Below, piece after piece: positions 7,518 through 15,937 of a DNA stretch of 49,387 nucleotides. A program made the translations under genes and the position numbers. Origin of the DNA: Pseudomonadota bacterium (GTDB lineage Bacteria; Pseudomonadota; Alphaproteobacteria; Rhizobiales; Xanthobacteraceae). The stretch lies in assembly GCA_021779635.1 (NCBI GenBank), contig JAJYAH010000001.1, forward strand, positions 1 to 49,387. The letters run 5' to 3'. Below the pieces are notes generated by a model that was not told the origin of the DNA, ran no database searches, and saw only the letters and a program-made list of their open reading frames with translations. The first letter of the stretch is position 1. Each line of letters opens with the position of its first letter.

Positions 7518-8480
7518 TCAACTTTGCGGTATGCGGCATTGCATGGTGCAATGAATCCCGGTTTTCAGGAATGCAATCTCGGTCTTGCCGTCGAACGGCT
7601 TAAGCGCCGAATTCAGCAATCTGGTGCCGAAGCCGGCTTTCCCGATCGCTCCGACCGGCGGGCCTTCGGTCTCATCCCAGGCAATATTGAGACGATCGTC
7701 CGTCACCGACCACGACACCTGCAAAAGCCCGCGAGGGGAAGAAAACGCGCCATACTTTCCGGCGTTGGTGGCAAGCTCGTGAAATATCAACGCAAAGCTC
7801 ACCGCGAGCTTGGCGGGAAGAAACAGCGAATTGCCGTTCAGGGTAAACCGCACATGTCCATAAGGTCCGAGCTCGGAGCGCAGGAGGTCCTTGATATCGC
7901 AACCGCCGCCATCGACCTTTGCGATCAATTCGTCGGCGGCTGACAGCGCCCGTATCCGTCGATCGATGCTGGCCCAGATTTGCGGTTCATCCTGCAGGAC
8001 CTGATGAAGAACGGCGTGAATTGTCGACAATTTGTTTTTTAACCGGTGCTGAAATTCCTCGACCACGAGCTTTCGATACTCTTCCTCCTCAATCAGGCGT
8101 TTGGCGATCTCCCGTTGTTGCGCCGCGACGGAACGATAGTGCTCGACGCCCCAAATCGTGAGGCCGGACACGACCAGAAAGATCACCAAAAGCGCCAGTC
8201 TTGCAAGATCGACCGACCCGTCCCCGAAGTTGAGGGTCAGACCGAGTATGCCCCCGACCAGCGCCGTCAAGATTCCGATCCGGAAACCGCCGAAGGCGGT
8301 GGCAAACAACACGGCCGGGAAATACGGCGTGAAGAATACATCCGGCCGGATCAGGGAGAGACACCACCGTGCCATGCTCGACAAGACGAGGCAGCAGGCC
8401 GCAAATCCGATGCTGAAGAGCGGTGACGGCAGGGATGTTCCGTGCCAGGCCCGCCGAAACTCGTCGATTAATTTCCCCAT
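7518..8480 (-). CDS. HWE-type membrane sensor histidine kinase (DUF4118 sensor)
   Basis: A 320-residue kinase. The first 115 residues hold four hydrophobic segments with RPDVFFTPYFPAVLFAT, the DUF4118 (KdpD-like) membrane sensor. The phosphoacceptor is His145 in EFQHRLKNKLSTIHAV, the HisKA_2/HWE form. The ATP-binding domain has HELATNAGKYGA (N box) and the WDE of the HWE signature, followed by GFGTRLL. HWE kinases are common in rhizobia and usually act in light or stress signalling, often through PhyR-type or single-domain regulators. No response regulator is adjacent, so the partner is unknown. Confidence 0.88.
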   Translation of the reverse strand: MGKLIDEFRRAWHGTSLPSPLFSIGFAACCLVLSSMARWCLSLIRPDVFFTPYFPAVLFATAFGGFRIGILTALVGGILGLTLNFGDGSVDLARLALLVIFLVVSGLTIWGVEHYRSVAAQQREIAKRLIEEEEYRKLVVEEFQHRLKNKLSTIHAVLHQVLQDEPQIWASIDRRIRALSAADELIAKVDGGGCDIKDLLRSELGPYGHVRFTLNGNSLFLPAKLAVSFALIFHELATNAGKYGAFSSPRGLLQVSWSVTDDRLNIAWDETEGPPVGAIGKAGFGTRLLNSALKPFDGKTEIAFLKTGIHCTMQCRIPQS

Positions 8481-8590
8481 ACGTCACATCAGCCGATCAG
8501 CAAATCCAAAATAAGGCCTGGGGCAGCAGAAAGGACGCAGTCCGAGACCACCAAGCGAAAACCGGATTTGGCAACGCAAACAAGCATGGC

Positions 8591-8621
8591 TTGCGCACCT
8601 TCGGCAAGCCGGGGGTATACT
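8591..8621 (+). promoter_or_regulatory. Possible sigma70-type promoter for the SDR gene
   Basis: TATACT at 8616-8621 resembles a -10 box, with TTGCGC at 8591-8596 upstream. The 19-bp spacing is longer than ideal. It lies in the divergent region between the HWE kinase and SDR genes, 33 bp before the SDR start. Confidence 0.3.
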
Positions 8622-8653
8622 GAGCCGGGAATTGCCGGAATGAGGAGAACACA

Positions 8654-9496
8654 ATGGGACGGCTGGACGGCAAGGTCGCGGTGATCACCGGCGCGACAAG
8701 CGGCATCGGCCTGCGCACCGCCGAGATATTTGTCGCGGAAGGCGCGAAGATCGTCGTCGCCGGCCGTCGCGCGCCGGAGGGCGAGGCGCTGGCCAACAAA
8801 CTCGGCGCGGCCTGCGTTTTTCGCCAAACCGATGTCACGGTTGAAGCGCAGATGCGCGCGCTGATCGGACAAGCCGTCGAACAATTCGGCCGCATCGATT
8901 GCCTGTTTAACAATGCCGGCGGTCCGGCCCAGACCGGCGGCATCGAAGGCCTCGAGGTTGCACGCTTTGACGCAGCGATGGCGACCTTGGTGCGCAGCGT
9001 CATGCTCGGCATGAAGCATGCGGCGCCCCATATGCGCCGGCAAGGCTCGGGCAGCATCATCAACAACGGCAGCATCGCCGGAAGGCTCGCCGGTTTCTCG
9101 TCGTCGCTAGTCTATGGTGCCGGCAAGGCTGCCGTTATTCACCTCACCAAATGTGTGGCGATGGAATTGGGCGAAGCCGGCATCCGCGTCAACAGCATTT
9201 CGCCGGGCGCGATTGCCACCGGCATCTTCGGCAAGGCGCTCGGTCTCTCGGTTGAAGCGGCGGAGAAAACGCCCGATGTGATGCGCGAGGTCTACAAGAC
9301 CGCGCAACCGATTCCGCGTGCCGGGCTGCCCGAGGATATCGCCCATGCCGCGGTGTTTCTCGCCAGCGACGAATCCAGCTTCATCAACGGGCACGATCTG
9401 GTGGTCGACGGCGCCATCACCGGTGGCCGCAACTGGACCGCGCAGCAGCAGGGCTACGTCGCCTTGCGCAAGGCGTTCGATCAGGGCGCGGGGTGA
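8654..9496 (+). CDS. SDR-family NAD(P)-dependent oxidoreductase
   Basis: A 280-residue classical short-chain dehydrogenase. The cofactor motif TGATSGIG is at residues 12-19, NNAG follows at about 90, the catalytic Ser lies near SSSLV, and YGAGK (Tyr154, Lys158) is the active-site pair. SPGAIATGIF and the C-terminal SSFINGHDLVVDGAITGG are typical. It reduces or oxidises an alcohol or ketone; the substrate cannot be told. Its ATG follows GGAGAA at a good distance. It is the first gene of a plus-strand run with the cyclase and cupin genes, but it is about 80 bp from the cyclase start and need not be functionally linked. Confidence 0.9.
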   Translation: MGRLDGKVAVITGATSGIGLRTAEIFVAEGAKIVVAGRRAPEGEALANKLGAACVFRQTDVTVEAQMRALIGQAVEQFGRIDCLFNNAGGPAQTGGIEGLEVARFDAAMATLVRSVMLGMKHAAPHMRRQGSGSIINNGSIAGRLAGFSSSLVYGAGKAAVIHLTKCVAMELGEAGIRVNSISPGAIATGIFGKALGLSVEAAEKTPDVMREVYKTAQPIPRAGLPEDIAHAAVFLASDESSFINGHDLVVDGAITGGRNWTAQQQGYVALRKAFDQGAG

Positions 9497-9575
9497 ATGC
9501 TCGGAGGTCGGGCCGCCCGTGATATCGGATGGCGACCGATCAGGCCCGGGTAGGACAGACGCGAGAGGCGGCGGC

Positions 9576-10646
9576 GTGAACGCGAGGCTTGAGAGAAAAT
9601 TGCGATTGCTGGCCGCCATCATTGTCGGCAGTGTCATCGGGGCTATCTGTTTTGTTCTCGCGCGCGGCTTCATCTCTCCAGCCGGGATAGAAGTAGGAGT
9701 CCTGTACGGGCTGCTCCTCAGTGTGGCGATCGGGGGTATTTCGCAGTTCGTGCTCGAAGGTCCGATGCGTGGCTGGCTCAGGAGCCTTTCATTTACAGCC
9801 AGTCTGATATCACGAAGCGCCATCTACGCGGCGATCATCATTCCGATACTCTTCTTTCAATTGGGCGAGGTCCTCGCCGGAATTCCTGTCGATCCGCTTC
9901 ATAAGGGCTTCTGGATATCAATCGCCTATTCCGTTGCGTTCGTGATTCTGGCGAATCTCGTTATCGGGACCGCCAACATTATCGGGCCGCGCGCATTCCT
10001 GAATTTCATCACCGGGCGATATCATTCCCCGGTCGAGGAAGACCGCTTCGTGCTGTTTGTCGACATTGCAGGATCGACCGGACTCGCCGAGCGGCTCGGC
10101 GGCGTCGCCATTCACCGTCTGCTCGATCGTACCTTTCGCCTTCTGACGCTTGCCGTCGTGGACTATCGCGGCGAAGTCCTCGATTATGTCGGCGACGAGG
10201 TGATCGTAACCTGGCGGGAACGCGACGGCGCGGTCGATTGCCGCCCGCTGCGCTGCTTCGCAGCGATGCGGCACGAGCTCGCGGGCGCATCGGACCAATT
10301 CGAGCGCGAGTTCGGAGCTGTGCCGCGGATTCGCGGCAGCCTGCATTTCGGACCGGTCATCGTCGGTGAAATCGGCGACGTCAAACGCGCCATCGTCTTC
10401 AACGGCGATGTCATGAATACTGCGGCGCGCCTCGAAGAACTCAGTCGAACGGTGGATGGCGGCTTTCTGGCCTCCCGCACGGCGATGGAACGCTTCGGCT
10501 CAGCGCCGCCGTTTGCAATTCGCGATCTCGGGCGGCTTCCGATTCGCGGACGTGTCGATGGCATCGACGTGGTCGGTATTGACGACCGCAACGGGAGCCG
10601 GGAAAGTATGCCTGCAAGGCGCAAGGTTTACGATCAGGGCAGATAG
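9576..10646 (+). CDS. Membrane class III adenylate/guanylate cyclase
   Basis: I chose the GTG at 9576 because the open frame upstream overlaps the SDR gene; this gives 356 residues. The N-terminal third has about four membrane segments (GSVIGAICFVLARGF, VGVLYGLLLSVAIGGI and others). The C-terminal catalytic domain has the first metal Asp in FVLFVDIAGSTGLAERL, the second in YVGDEVIVTW, and FNGDVMNTAARLEELSR with the transition-state Asn and Arg. The position usually occupied by the purine-selecting Lys is Asp in EVLDYVGD, so the nucleotide product is uncertain. The domain probably makes a cyclic nucleotide at the inner face of the membrane. The cupin gene follows after 9 bases, probably in the same transcript. 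Confidence 0.85.
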   Translation: MNARLERKLRLLAAIIVGSVIGAICFVLARGFISPAGIEVGVLYGLLLSVAIGGISQFVLEGPMRGWLRSLSFTASLISRSAIYAAIIIPILFFQLGEVLAGIPVDPLHKGFWISIAYSVAFVILANLVIGTANIIGPRAFLNFITGRYHSPVEEDRFVLFVDIAGSTGLAERLGGVAIHRLLDRTFRLLTLAVVDYRGEVLDYVGDEVIVTWRERDGAVDCRPLRCFAAMRHELAGASDQFEREFGAVPRIRGSLHFGPVIVGEIGDVKRAIVFNGDVMNTAARLEELSRTVDGGFLASRTAMERFGSAPPFAIRDLGRLPIRGRVDGIDVVGIDDRNGSRESMPARRKVYDQGR

Positions 10647-10655
10647 GAGACAGCG

Positions 10656-11159
10656 ATGCTCGCAATGCCGGGCCTGGCGCGAGGGCGGAGGGACGTTCAA
10701 CCGATTTACATGGCCGGTCTTGCCGGCCTCGCCTGTGCGCTCCTGATCGGGAAGGCATTGCCGCTCGCCATGGACGCGGTCTCGACGATTGTCGGGCCGC
10801 TGTGCGCGGTTGCTGGTTCCACCGGATCGGCGCTCGATACCGTTGAGCCGATTGCCTCATATGCTTTGCCAAATGTACCGGGCAAGCGGGTCACGATCGT
10901 GCGGGTGTTCTACGGTCCCGGCGGATTTACCCGCGCGCATCGGCACGCGGGCTCCGTCACCGCCTACGTCACCAAAGGCGAAATCCGCTCGCAGCTTGGT
11001 GGAGGTCCTGTCGAGACCTTCAAGGTGGGGCAATCGTTCTTCGAGCCGCCCGGCGCGACACACCTGGTCTCGGCGAACGCCAGCAACAGCGAGCCCGCGG
11101 AACTGATCGCGGTGTTTGTTGCCGACGAGGGCGCGCAACTCACGACGTTCATCGAATAG
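10656..11159 (+). CDS. Membrane-anchored or exported cupin-domain protein
   Basis: A 167-residue protein. Residues about 17-50 form a hydrophobic segment that is a signal anchor or signal peptide. The rest is a single cupin barrel: VFYGPGGFTRAHRHAGSVTAYVTKGEIRS is cupin motif 1, with the His/His/Glu-type metal ligands (RAHRHAGSVTAYV), and FFEPPGATHLVSANAS is motif 2. Function is unknown; exported cupins of this type are often metal-binding. The start has GGAGAC eight bases upstream. It sits 9 bp after the cyclase stop. Confidence 0.8.
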   Translation: MLAMPGLARGRRDVQPIYMAGLAGLACALLIGKALPLAMDAVSTIVGPLCAVAGSTGSALDTVEPIASYALPNVPGKRVTIVRVFYGPGGFTRAHRHAGSVTAYVTKGEIRSQLGGGPVETFKVGQSFFEPPGATHLVSANASNSEPAELIAVFVADEGAQLTTFIE

Positions 11160-11179
11160 AGCGGTTTCGGCCGCGCGGA

Positions 11180-12553
11180 TCAAACCGGCGTCAGCGTCAC
11201 GCGCAATCCGTCCTTCGGCTTCGGGATCGGCCACATCTGCCACTGCGGCTTGGCGCCGGGCTCCAGCGAAACGCTGAGGTTCTGCAGGAAATGCCGCGCG
11301 AAGCATTTCGCCTGCATATAGGCGAAGTGCAGCCCGAGGCACATATGCGCACCGCCGCCGAACGGCACCCAGGCGAAGCGATGCCGGGCGCGCTGCGCCT
11401 CGTCGGTAAAGCGCATCGGATCGAACGTTTCCGGATCCGGCCATATTTGGGGCATGTGATGGGTGAACAGCGGGTTGATTCCGACCAACGTGCCCGCGGG
11501 TATCGCGTAGCCCGAAAAGCTGAAGTCCCGCGTCGCGCGTCGTGGCAGCGACGGCACCGGCGGCTTCATCCGCATCGCCTCCTTGAACGCCATCTCGTTC
11601 AGCGGCATGGCTTCGAGATTGTCTGATGTCGTCGGCCCATCAGCGGCGACGCCGAGCGCGTTGACTTCGTCGCGCAATTTGCCTTGCCAGTGCGGATTGG
11701 CGGCCAGCGCCGCCACAAAGGATGTCAGCGACGAGGTCAGCGTGTCGTGCGCGGCCATCATCAGAAAACTCATGTGATCGACGATATCCTGGGTCGAGAG
11801 CAGCGCGCCGTCCTCGTGGGTGGCGCGGCATAGCTGCGAGAACAGGTCTTCGCCGCCCTTGTCGCGACGGATCGGAATCTGTTCCGAGAAATAGGCGACG
11901 ACGCGCGCGCGGCCTCTGACGCCGCGCGCCATTTGCGTGCCGGGCAGAGGTCGGCGGATCGGGGTAACCGCTGCCGCGACCATATCGATGAACGCACGGG
12001 TGATATCGTCGACGTCGGGCCCAATGCCTGTCCCGAGAAACGAAGTCGCCGCCAGATCGAGTGTCAGTTGCTTCATTGCCGGATAGAACAGCATCGGCCC
12101 CGGTTGCGCTTTCCACTGCGCGACCCGCGCCGCGATCCCGGCGTCGAGGGCGGCGAGATAGGATTTCATCGGCCCGGCCTTGAACGCGACGGAAAGCGCA
12201 CGCCGATGCAGGCGATGCTCGTCGAAATCGAGTAGCATCAGGCCGCGCGGAAACAACCTGCCCAGGACGGTCTCCCAGCCGTGGGTCGAGGAGAACAGCC
12301 TGGTCTGGTCGAACAGCACAAGTTCATTGGCTTCAGGCCCGAGCAGGGTGATGCTGGTTTCGCCGAGCACGCGGCTGCGGTAGACGAGACCGTGCTTGGC
12401 CGCCATCCGCTCGACTTCACCCTTGGGGTCGGCAAGGATCGTCAGTGTCCGGCCGATGATCGGCCAACCCTCGTCGCCCGGGATGTGCGTCAGCGAGGTG
12501 CGTTTGGCCGGCGTCAGGATGTTCGCGGGAGAAACCACAGTCTGCATGGACAT
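11180..12553 (-). CDS. Cytochrome P450
   Basis: The ATG at 12553 is preceded by GGAGC and gives 457 residues, normal for a bacterial P450; a longer frame upstream has no family similarity. The I-helix oxygen motif is AAHDTLTSS, the K-helix ExxR is EAMR, and the heme-binding loop is FGGGAHMCLG with the axial Cys405. It should be a soluble monooxygenase needing a ferredoxin and reductase, neither of which is encoded nearby. The substrate is unknown. The luciferase-like monooxygenase gene lies 151 bp upstream on the same strand, so a shared oxidative pathway is possible but unproven. Confidence 0.93.
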   Translation of the reverse strand: MSMQTVVSPANILTPAKRTSLTHIPGDEGWPIIGRTLTILADPKGEVERMAAKHGLVYRSRVLGETSITLLGPEANELVLFDQTRLFSSTHGWETVLGRLFPRGLMLLDFDEHRLHRRALSVAFKAGPMKSYLAALDAGIAARVAQWKAQPGPMLFYPAMKQLTLDLAATSFLGTGIGPDVDDITRAFIDMVAAAVTPIRRPLPGTQMARGVRGRARVVAYFSEQIPIRRDKGGEDLFSQLCRATHEDGALLSTQDIVDHMSFLMMAAHDTLTSSLTSFVAALAANPHWQGKLRDEVNALGVAADGPTTSDNLEAMPLNEMAFKEAMRMKPPVPSLPRRATRDFSFSGYAIPAGTLVGINPLFTHHMPQIWPDPETFDPMRFTDEAQRARHRFAWVPFGGGAHMCLGLHFAYMQAKCFARHFLQNLSVSLEPGAKPQWQMWPIPKPKDGLRVTLTPV

Positions 12554-12704
12554 GGCAATTGCTCCGATCGGTCTCAATGGATCCGCCGGACCGCAACTTG
12601 GTGTCGATCGCAGGTCCGGGTCGATGTCGTCGGCGTAGTCCCAGACAGACAAAATAGCCGCTTTGTCAGGCCTGTGCAAAGGCTCATGCGGGCGCGTCAG
12701 CCGC

Positions 12705-13952
12705 TTACGCCGTCCCCTTCCGCTTCGCGGCTTCCTTTTGCAGGTCGGGCGCGTTGACGGCCGGGATCGCGACGCGTCCGGGCCCGGTGACCGTCAGAGC
12801 CGCGGCGGCCTTGTCGTTTTCCATGATCTTGGCCATCACGGCCTGTCCCGCGCGCTCGAACACCGCGCGGTTCTCGATCACGAATTTCTGCGATTTGCGC
12901 AGGCCGTCGATATAGCCGTTGATTTCCGGGATGACATAACGCGCCACCATGTCCCAGCTGCGGCGGGTATTCTCCGGGTTGGCCCAGTCATGCGCGAAGC
13001 CGACAATGGTGCCGACGCCGCCGCTGACCGCTATCAGGTTCTTGATGGTTTTGACCAGATCGTCCGGTGTGCCGATGGTGGACGCCGCCGCCTCGCCTCC
13101 GGCCGTCTGCTCCACCGCTTCCTCAGCCGATTTGAAGGCCTGCAACCCCGGCCGCTTCAGCGTGCCGACATTATATTCGTTGTGCCAGCGCAGCAGGCCG
13201 GCGCCGGCTTCCCGCTCCGCCTGTTGACGGCTCTCGGCGATGTGCCAGCTCAACAGCACGCGCCAGTTGGAACGGCTGACGGTGGTGCCGTGCTTCTTCG
13301 CCGCGTCCTCGGCAAACCCCCATTGGGTCGGCAACGCCATCAGGCCCTGCGTCGACATCGAGCCCAGCGAAATGATGCCGATGCCGTATTTGCCGGCCAG
13401 CGTCATGCCCGACGGCGAGATCTGCGATGCCACCACGAACGGCATCTCTTCCTGCAGCGGCAGGATTTGCAGCGCGGCGTCGTTCATGGTGAACCAATCG
13501 CTCTTGGCCGTCACGCGCTCGCCGTTGAACAGCCTGCGAATGACCGCGATCGCCTCGTCCTGGCGATCGCGTTGCGTCATCGGATCGATGCCGAGCGTAT
13601 GCGCGTCGGAGGCCAGCGCACCCGGCCCAGAGCCGAAGAGGGCGCGGCCACCGGTCATGTGGTCGAGCTGCACCATGCGCTGCGCGACGTTGAAGGGGTG
13701 ATGATAGGGCAGCGAGACCACGCCGGTGCCGAGCCTGATGCGCTTGGTGCGTTCGCCGGCGGCCGCCAAAAACATCTCCGGCGAGGCGATGGTTTCCCAG
13801 CCCGAGGAATGATGCTCGCCGCACCAGAACTCGTCGTAGCCGAGCGCGTCGAGCTGTTCGACGAAATCGAGATCGCGGCGGAATTGCAACATCGGATGCT
13901 CGCCGATCGGGTGATGCGGGGCGAGGAAGGCTCCGAATTTGAGGCGCGCCAT
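12705..13952 (-). CDS. LLM-class (luciferase-like) flavin-dependent monooxygenase
   Basis: A 415-residue bacterial-luciferase-family enzyme. It begins with MARLKFGAFLAPHHP and has FWCGEHHSSGWE, LGTGVVSLPYHHPFNVAQRM and FGSGPGALASDAHTLGI, all typical of group II flavin monooxygenases such as limonene- or alkane-type oxygenases. It would use reduced FMN from a separate reductase. The start is backed by GGAGAG about eight bases upstream. The exact substrate is not visible. Confidence 0.9.
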   Translation of the reverse strand: MARLKFGAFLAPHHPIGEHPMLQFRRDLDFVEQLDALGYDEFWCGEHHSSGWETIASPEMFLAAAGERTKRIRLGTGVVSLPYHHPFNVAQRMVQLDHMTGGRALFGSGPGALASDAHTLGIDPMTQRDRQDEAIAVIRRLFNGERVTAKSDWFTMNDAALQILPLQEEMPFVVASQISPSGMTLAGKYGIGIISLGSMSTQGLMALPTQWGFAEDAAKKHGTTVSRSNWRVLLSWHIAESRQQAEREAGAGLLRWHNEYNVGTLKRPGLQAFKSAEEAVEQTAGGEAAASTIGTPDDLVKTIKNLIAVSGGVGTIVGFAHDWANPENTRRSWDMVARYVIPEINGYIDGLRKSQKFVIENRAVFERAGQAVMAKIMENDKAAAALTVTGPGRVAIPAVNAPDLQKEAAKRKGTA

Positions 13953-14100
13953 GGACTTTCTCTCCGGAATTTATTGTTCTTGGGTTGCTTGGTCCCAAAC
14001 TACGGGGTGAGGAGGGAGAGGGCAATCGCCGAAACTGCCGATGAAGCATTGTCCCGCAGACCTCGTTGACATACCGTCACCCGGAATTCTCCCGGCCTTT

Positions 14101-14290
14101 CATTCTCACCGCACTGGACCGCCTTGAACCGTGTTCTCGCCCATACCGGGGCCAGGCGCTGGCCGGACAATCGGCGGGCTCGATCGACGCGGTGAAGTCG
14201 GCCCAGCACATCATCGACGAAACCGTGGCGCAGTTCTTCGCCATCACCGGCCGGCTCGGCGGTCTGGCCGCGGCGCATGCATTCGGCTGA
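14101..14290 (+). pseudogene. Possible C-terminal gene remnant (nitronate monooxygenase-like tail)
   Basis: A short plus-strand frame encodes RGQALAGQSAGSIDAVKSAQHIIDETV followed by a Gly/Ala-rich tail. The AGQSxG...VK.A..I.DE pattern resembles the last helix of nitronate monooxygenase-type TIM-barrel enzymes. No upstream part of such a gene is present between the divergent LLM gene and here, so it would be a remnant. The resemblance is from memory and weak. The rest of 13953-14397 holds the palindrome before the exporter gene. Confidence 0.25.
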
Positions 14291-14319
14291 GGCCGTAAGA
14301 CACGCGGTGCCCCGAGTGC

Positions 14320-14334
14320 TTACCTCGGAGGTAA
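14320..14334. promoter_or_regulatory. Perfect palindrome TTACCTC-G-GAGGTAA upstream of the exporter gene
   Basis: TTACCTC (14320-14326) and GAGGTAA (14328-14334) are perfect inverted 7-mers around one base. The palindrome ends 63 bp before the exporter start, a normal place for an operator of a TetR- or MerR-type efflux regulator. No regulator gene is adjacent. Confidence 0.45.
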
Positions 14335-14397
14335 TCGCCGGGGCGACCGAGATCTGAAATCATCCGCTGCATCGGATTTCGGACCACACCGTTCACC

Positions 14398-15801
14398 ATG
14401 CATCAGATCGTCTCAGTCGCCGTGGGTTCATCGCGCCGCTGGTGGGTGCTGGCGATCGTCGTCGCCGCGCAATTCATGTTCGGGGTCGACGCCTTCATCG
14501 TCAACGTTGCGATCCCGACCATTGCCATCGACTTGCACGCCAGTGCCGCCCAGATCGAGGCGGTGATCGCGATCTATCTCATCGCCTATGCCACGCTGGT
14601 GATTACCGGCGGCCGGCTCGGCGATATCTATGGTACCAGGAATGTATTCTTGGCCGGCGTGCTCGGTTTCACGCTCACGTCGCTGTGGTGCGGGCTGGCG
14701 CAAACCGGATCCGAATTGATCCTCGCGCGGCTGGCGCAGGGCGCGACCGCGGCGCTGATGGTGCCGCAGGTGCTCGCGACCCTTCATCTGCTGTTTTCCG
14801 ATTCATCGCGCGGCCGCGCCTTTGGCATTTACGGCATGGTGCTGGGCCTTGCGGGGGCGGCCGGTTTTTTGCTCGGCGGCGTCCTGGTGACGTTGGATCT
14901 GGCCGGGCTGGGCTGGCGCGCGGTGTTCTTTGTCAACCTGCCGGTCGGCTTGATCATCATCGCCGCGGCCTGGCGGATCATGCCGTCGGTGCCTCGTCGT
15001 TCCGGCACGAGGCTGGACGTTCCCGGCGCGATCATGCTGTTCATGGGACTGCTGTGTCTGATCGGTCCGCTGCTGTTCGGCCACGATGTACATTGGGCGC
15101 CGTGGGTCTGGCTGGTGATGGCGGCCGGCATTGCGATCCTTGCCGTCTTCCTGCGGCTTGAGCGCGCCGTTGCAAGCCGTGGCGGCATGCCGCTGATCGA
15201 CCTTGCGCTGCTGTCAGACGCGGCGTTCATGCGCGGCCTGTATGCGACCTTCCTGTTCTTTTTCGCGAACCTGTCGTTCTATCTGGTGATGACCATGTTC
15301 ATGCAGCGAGCGCTGCATATCCCGCCGCTGCAGGCCGGCATGGTCTTCGTGCCGCTGGCGTTCGCCTTCGTCATCGCCTCGCGACACAGTAGTGCCCGGG
15401 CGCGGCGTCGCGGCACCCTGGTGCTGCTCGAGGGCTGTGCGCTTCAGGTGGCCGGACTCGCGGTGCTGGTGCTGACGGTTGCAGCGATCGAAGCGCCTGC
15501 CGCGCTTTTGCTGGCGCTGGTGTTGGCCATTTTCGGCTACGGCCAGGGGCTGGTGATGGCGCCGTTGTCGAGCGCGGTCCTTTCCACGGTGAAGCCGGCC
15601 AGCGCCGGTTCGAGCGCCGGGATGTACGGCACCACGACGCAAATCGCCAATGCTGCCGGCGTTGCGGCGATCGGCGCGGTATTCTTTGCGATCGAAGCCG
15701 CGGGATCGGCCCGGCCTGCGCTGTTCGTCGCATCCGCGCTGTTTGCGCTGTCGATTGCGGCCAGTGCCGCATTTCTGTCATGGATGCGCCGCGCGCATTG
15801 A
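14398..15801 (+). CDS. MFS drug exporter, DHA2 (EmrB/QacA) type
   Basis: A 467-residue protein with about 14 membrane segments. Family motifs are FMFGVDAFIVNVAIPTIA in TM1 (motif D1), the GGRLGDIYGTRNVFLAG loop (motif A), and ARLAQGATAALMVPQVL (motif B). The LGGVLVTLDLAGLGWRAVFFVNLPVG segment (motif C) marks an antiporter. It should export toxic organic compounds using proton-motive force. No membrane-fusion partner gene accompanies it. An operator-like palindrome lies upstream. The next gene is separated by 136 bp. Confidence 0.9.
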   Translation: MHQIVSVAVGSSRRWWVLAIVVAAQFMFGVDAFIVNVAIPTIAIDLHASAAQIEAVIAIYLIAYATLVITGGRLGDIYGTRNVFLAGVLGFTLTSLWCGLAQTGSELILARLAQGATAALMVPQVLATLHLLFSDSSRGRAFGIYGMVLGLAGAAGFLLGGVLVTLDLAGLGWRAVFFVNLPVGLIIIAAAWRIMPSVPRRSGTRLDVPGAIMLFMGLLCLIGPLLFGHDVHWAPWVWLVMAAGIAILAVFLRLERAVASRGGMPLIDLALLSDAAFMRGLYATFLFFFANLSFYLVMTMFMQRALHIPPLQAGMVFVPLAFAFVIASRHSSARARRRGTLVLLEGCALQVAGLAVLVLTVAAIEAPAALLLALVLAIFGYGQGLVMAPLSSAVLSTVKPASAGSSAGMYGTTTQIANAAGVAAIGAVFFAIEAAGSARPALFVASALFALSIAASAAFLSWMRRAH

Positions 15802-15876
15802 GGCCGATCGTCACAATGCGGCGCAAAATCCCTGGGGTAAAATTCCCCGTGAATGACAGCACACGGCCTTTTTATT

Positions 15877-15890
15877 TTGCGGTGCAGCAA
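15877..15890. promoter_or_regulatory. PhaR-like site upstream of the PHB-depolymerase-type esterase
   Basis: TTGCGGTGCAG (15877-15887) differs by one base from CTGC-N3-GCAG, the site format reported for the PHB regulator PhaR in related alphaproteobacteria. It lies about 50 bp before the chosen GTG start. A variant of the same motif lies before phaZ at 44712-44722. Binding is inferred. Confidence 0.35.
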
Positions 15891-15937
15891 TTATCTGGTC
15901 TTGGTTGAGCTGCGAATCTCTCGCCAAGGAGCTGCCG

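Noticed and set aside
12663..14069. Long open frame antisense to the P450-LLM region (468 codons)
   Set aside because: It is Arg- and His-rich, with no family motif, and lies opposite a clear luciferase-like enzyme gene.
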